Assembly (NCBI GenBank): GCA_004151065.3
Contig: NWUY0300010377.1
Span: forward strand, 78,179 to 100,072
DNA: 21,894 nt
DNA from: Larix sibirica
Lineage: Eukaryota; Streptophyta; Pinopsida; Pinales; Pinaceae
Direction: 5' to 3'
The notes under the pieces are model-generated. The model did no database searches and was not told the DNA's origin. It saw nothing but the letters and a program-made list of their open reading frames with translations. How positions within the stretch are numbered: the first letter of the stretch is position 1; each line of letters starts with the position of its first letter. The translations under genes and the position numbers were made by a program. Below, in pieces: positions 20,251-21,894 of this stretch.

Positions 20251-21113
20251 ATTATAGGGAAAGGCATCAATGGCATAATAATCCCTACCCCAGACTTAAT
20301 TCAACGTTGTGCCAAAATTGTTCTTGAAGATTTAATTGTTCTAAACACCCTAAGGAGGAATTCTAAAAGACCTGATTAGCATTAGTACTTTTCATCTAGA
20401 CATGCAATTATCCTATTAAGAATGGATCAAAGACCTTCAAAGCCTATAATATAACTTTCCTTACAACCTTTAACTCGAGAGAGCATATCATTGAATTTAG
20501 TTACTCCTGTTTTTATGTTTTACCTGCATACACCATGGTGCATGTAGGACTCATAAAATATAGGTATCCATGAATAGAATTTGCAATAATAAATTATATT
20601 CACTTGAAATAGAAGACCAACGTGCACCATGTCTGTCTGCATGGCTTAAATAGATAATTAGAGAACCCAATATGACTAAGAATAAAGGAGCCACATAGGG
20701 AACCTTGGAGAAGGAACTTATTTTTATTTCCCAATTGTAGTTGATTATTATAGGAAGGAGTAATTTATAGTTTTTATGGATGTTTTATTCAAGGTGTGAA
20801 CATTACATAAAAAACAAAACTTCAAAGTTGAGTGTCAATATTTTTAACAATAAAGAGAGGTTAAATTGCTAGATAACAACATAATGATATCTAACCATTT
20901 TCAATGATGCACTTCCCACTACATATTTTCTTATTTAATCATATTATGGAGATACTAGGATTACAATATATTCTTTTAAAATTATAAAAATGAGGAACAA
21001 CTCTTCAATCAAAATAGTTTGCGGATTCCATCGTAAAAATAACCCACAAAATGTTGTAAAATATTAGGGGTTAAGAATAGAACTTCATGATTTTTCAACA
21101 GCACTTGTAAGAA
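20251..21113. other. Unassigned AT-rich sequence
   Basis: No gene or RNA recognised. A weak hairpin surrounds CACCATGGTG near 20530-20540. Confidence 0.45.
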
Positions 21114-21232
21114 TGTCATGTCCCCAAACCCGCTGGTGGCCTTCAGAGGCAATGGGAGACCACTGAACCAATTTTTTTCCACAATTATCTCTTCAATTCC
21201 TTCCATTTTCACACACATCCGCAATGGCCATC

Positions 21233-21295
21233 GATCCGCAATTCACATTCCAAGATCCACAATCCACATTCCAGGATCCACAATCCGCATGCGCA
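21233..21295 (+). repeat. 21-bp tandem repeat, three units
   Basis: GATCCGCAATTCACATTCCA, GATCCACAATCCACATTCCA and GATCCACAATCCGCATGCGC begin three units exactly 21 bp apart (21233, 21254, 21275). The ATCCGCAAT core is the same word that builds the larger repeat downstream. A separate micro-repeat of GTCAGAA/GTCGGAA lies at about 21371-21395. Confidence 0.9.
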
Positions 21296-21428
21296 ACTCG
21301 AGAATCCGATTTCCAATTTCACCACTCCATCAAAATCGCGCTCCTAACTTCTGCAATCCACAATGAGTAAGTCAGAAGTCGGAAGTCAGAAGTCATTCAC
21401 AGCCTCGAATATTTACCCATCCGACTTC

Positions 21429-21850
21429 TGCAATCCGCATATAGAACTTGAAAGTCAGATCCCTCCATTCTCCATCCCAGAGATTTACTCCTCCGCAATT
21501 CCGTAATCCACAACCCGCGTTGCAGAAGTCAGAAAGTGGAAACCTCATTTTTTCATCCCGGGAAAAATATCCTTCTGCAATCTACAATCCGCTTTGGGGA
21601 TGCAGAATGGCGGAAATACGATGTGCCAATCCTGTAGAATCTGACCTCAAGTAATCTGCAACCTGCTTGCGGATGTAGACAAGAGGAAGTCCAATGTGCC
21701 ATTTCCGTTGAACTCTCCCTTCCGACTTCCGCAATTCGCAATCCGCGTTGCAGATGTAGAAAGGAGGAAGTCCAACCACACCGATCCAATGATCGGTACC
21801 TGAACTCCCCAATCCGCAATTCGCATTGCGGATGCGGAAAGGTTGGGACC
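21429..21850 (+). repeat. Degenerate ~80-bp tandem repeat, about six units
   Basis: Copies of a CGCAATCCGC..GTTGCAGATG core start near 21429, 21494, 21576, 21651, 21730 and 21810, spaced 65 to 82 bp. Most continue with a GTAGAAAGGAGGAAGTCC-like segment. Within the core, ATCCGCAAT faces ATTGCGGAT in the last unit (21812-21833), so units can form hairpins. Repeat-driven open frames on the minus strand (74 to 99 codons) are not evidence of a gene. Confidence 0.85.
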
Positions 21851-21894
21851 ATAGATCCCTATACCAGCCACTTCACCTGCAAACTTCTAAGGGT

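Larger units (their letters stand above)
21114..21894 (+). mobile_element. Probable LTR retrotransposon end, running out of the window
   Basis: Composition changes sharply here from AT-rich to mixed with many CpG dinucleotides. The boundary reads TGTCATGTCCCC at 21114, a TG start as expected of an LTR. The rest is filled with short degenerate tandem repeats typical of long plant LTRs or leaders and has no recognisable protein; several open frames on both strands merely follow the repeats. The second LTR, PBS and coding region would lie beyond the window, so class and limits are open. Confidence 0.45.

Noticed and set aside
21553-21871. Three overlapping minus-strand open frames (74-99 codons)
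   Set aside because: All read through the ~80-bp repeat in different frames with the same repeat words, so they are by-products of composition and repetition.

Overview
This window reads as nuclear DNA from a land plant with a large, repeat-rich genome. The evidence is AT-rich sequence without long open frames, decayed plant-type LINE and Ty1/copia pieces, a plant retroelement primer-binding site complementary to initiator tRNA-Met, and several unrelated tandem repeats. A gymnosperm or other large-genome seed plant would fit, but I cannot prove the clade. I see no intact protein-coding gene, no tRNA or rRNA, no CRISPR and no bacterial operon.

Layout. 1-86 (-) is a Ty1/copia reverse transcriptase scrap. 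717-1855 (+) is a LINE endonuclease/RT remnant. 2424-3167 holds two direct repeats around an LTR 3' end and its primer-binding site (TGGTATCAGAGC, 2712-2723). 3584-3697 and 5185-5382 are two-copy tandem duplications (57 and 99 bp). 5926-6960 (-) is a pseudogene of eukaryotic translation release factor eRF1. It still shows the GGQ and YxCxxxF motifs but is full of stops and frameshifts. 6961-9092 is unassigned. 9093-9462 is a 45-bp minisatellite.

9664-19070 looks like one composite structure. Its left arm contains, in order, a 56-bp repeat remnant, an unidentified ORF and a shared non-coding segment. The right arm holds the same parts in the same order on the opposite strand. Between the arms lies a 1.3-kb macrosatellite of about 3.7 units (11431-16213). 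The left-arm ORF is split by a LINE fragment whose RNase H domain is recognisable. This is the shape of a foldback-like or long-inverted-repeat element, or of an inverted segmental duplication. It is the most interesting part of the window. Part of the right arm (16238-17300) recurs at 19169-20250, just past a two-base assembly gap (NN, 19164-19165).

20251-21113 is unassigned. From about 21114 to the window end the sequence becomes richer in GC and CpG and carries 21-bp and ~80-bp tandem repeats. It is probably the start of another LTR retrotransposon.

Nothing here works as a pathway. The history is one of nested insertion, tandem amplification and decay.
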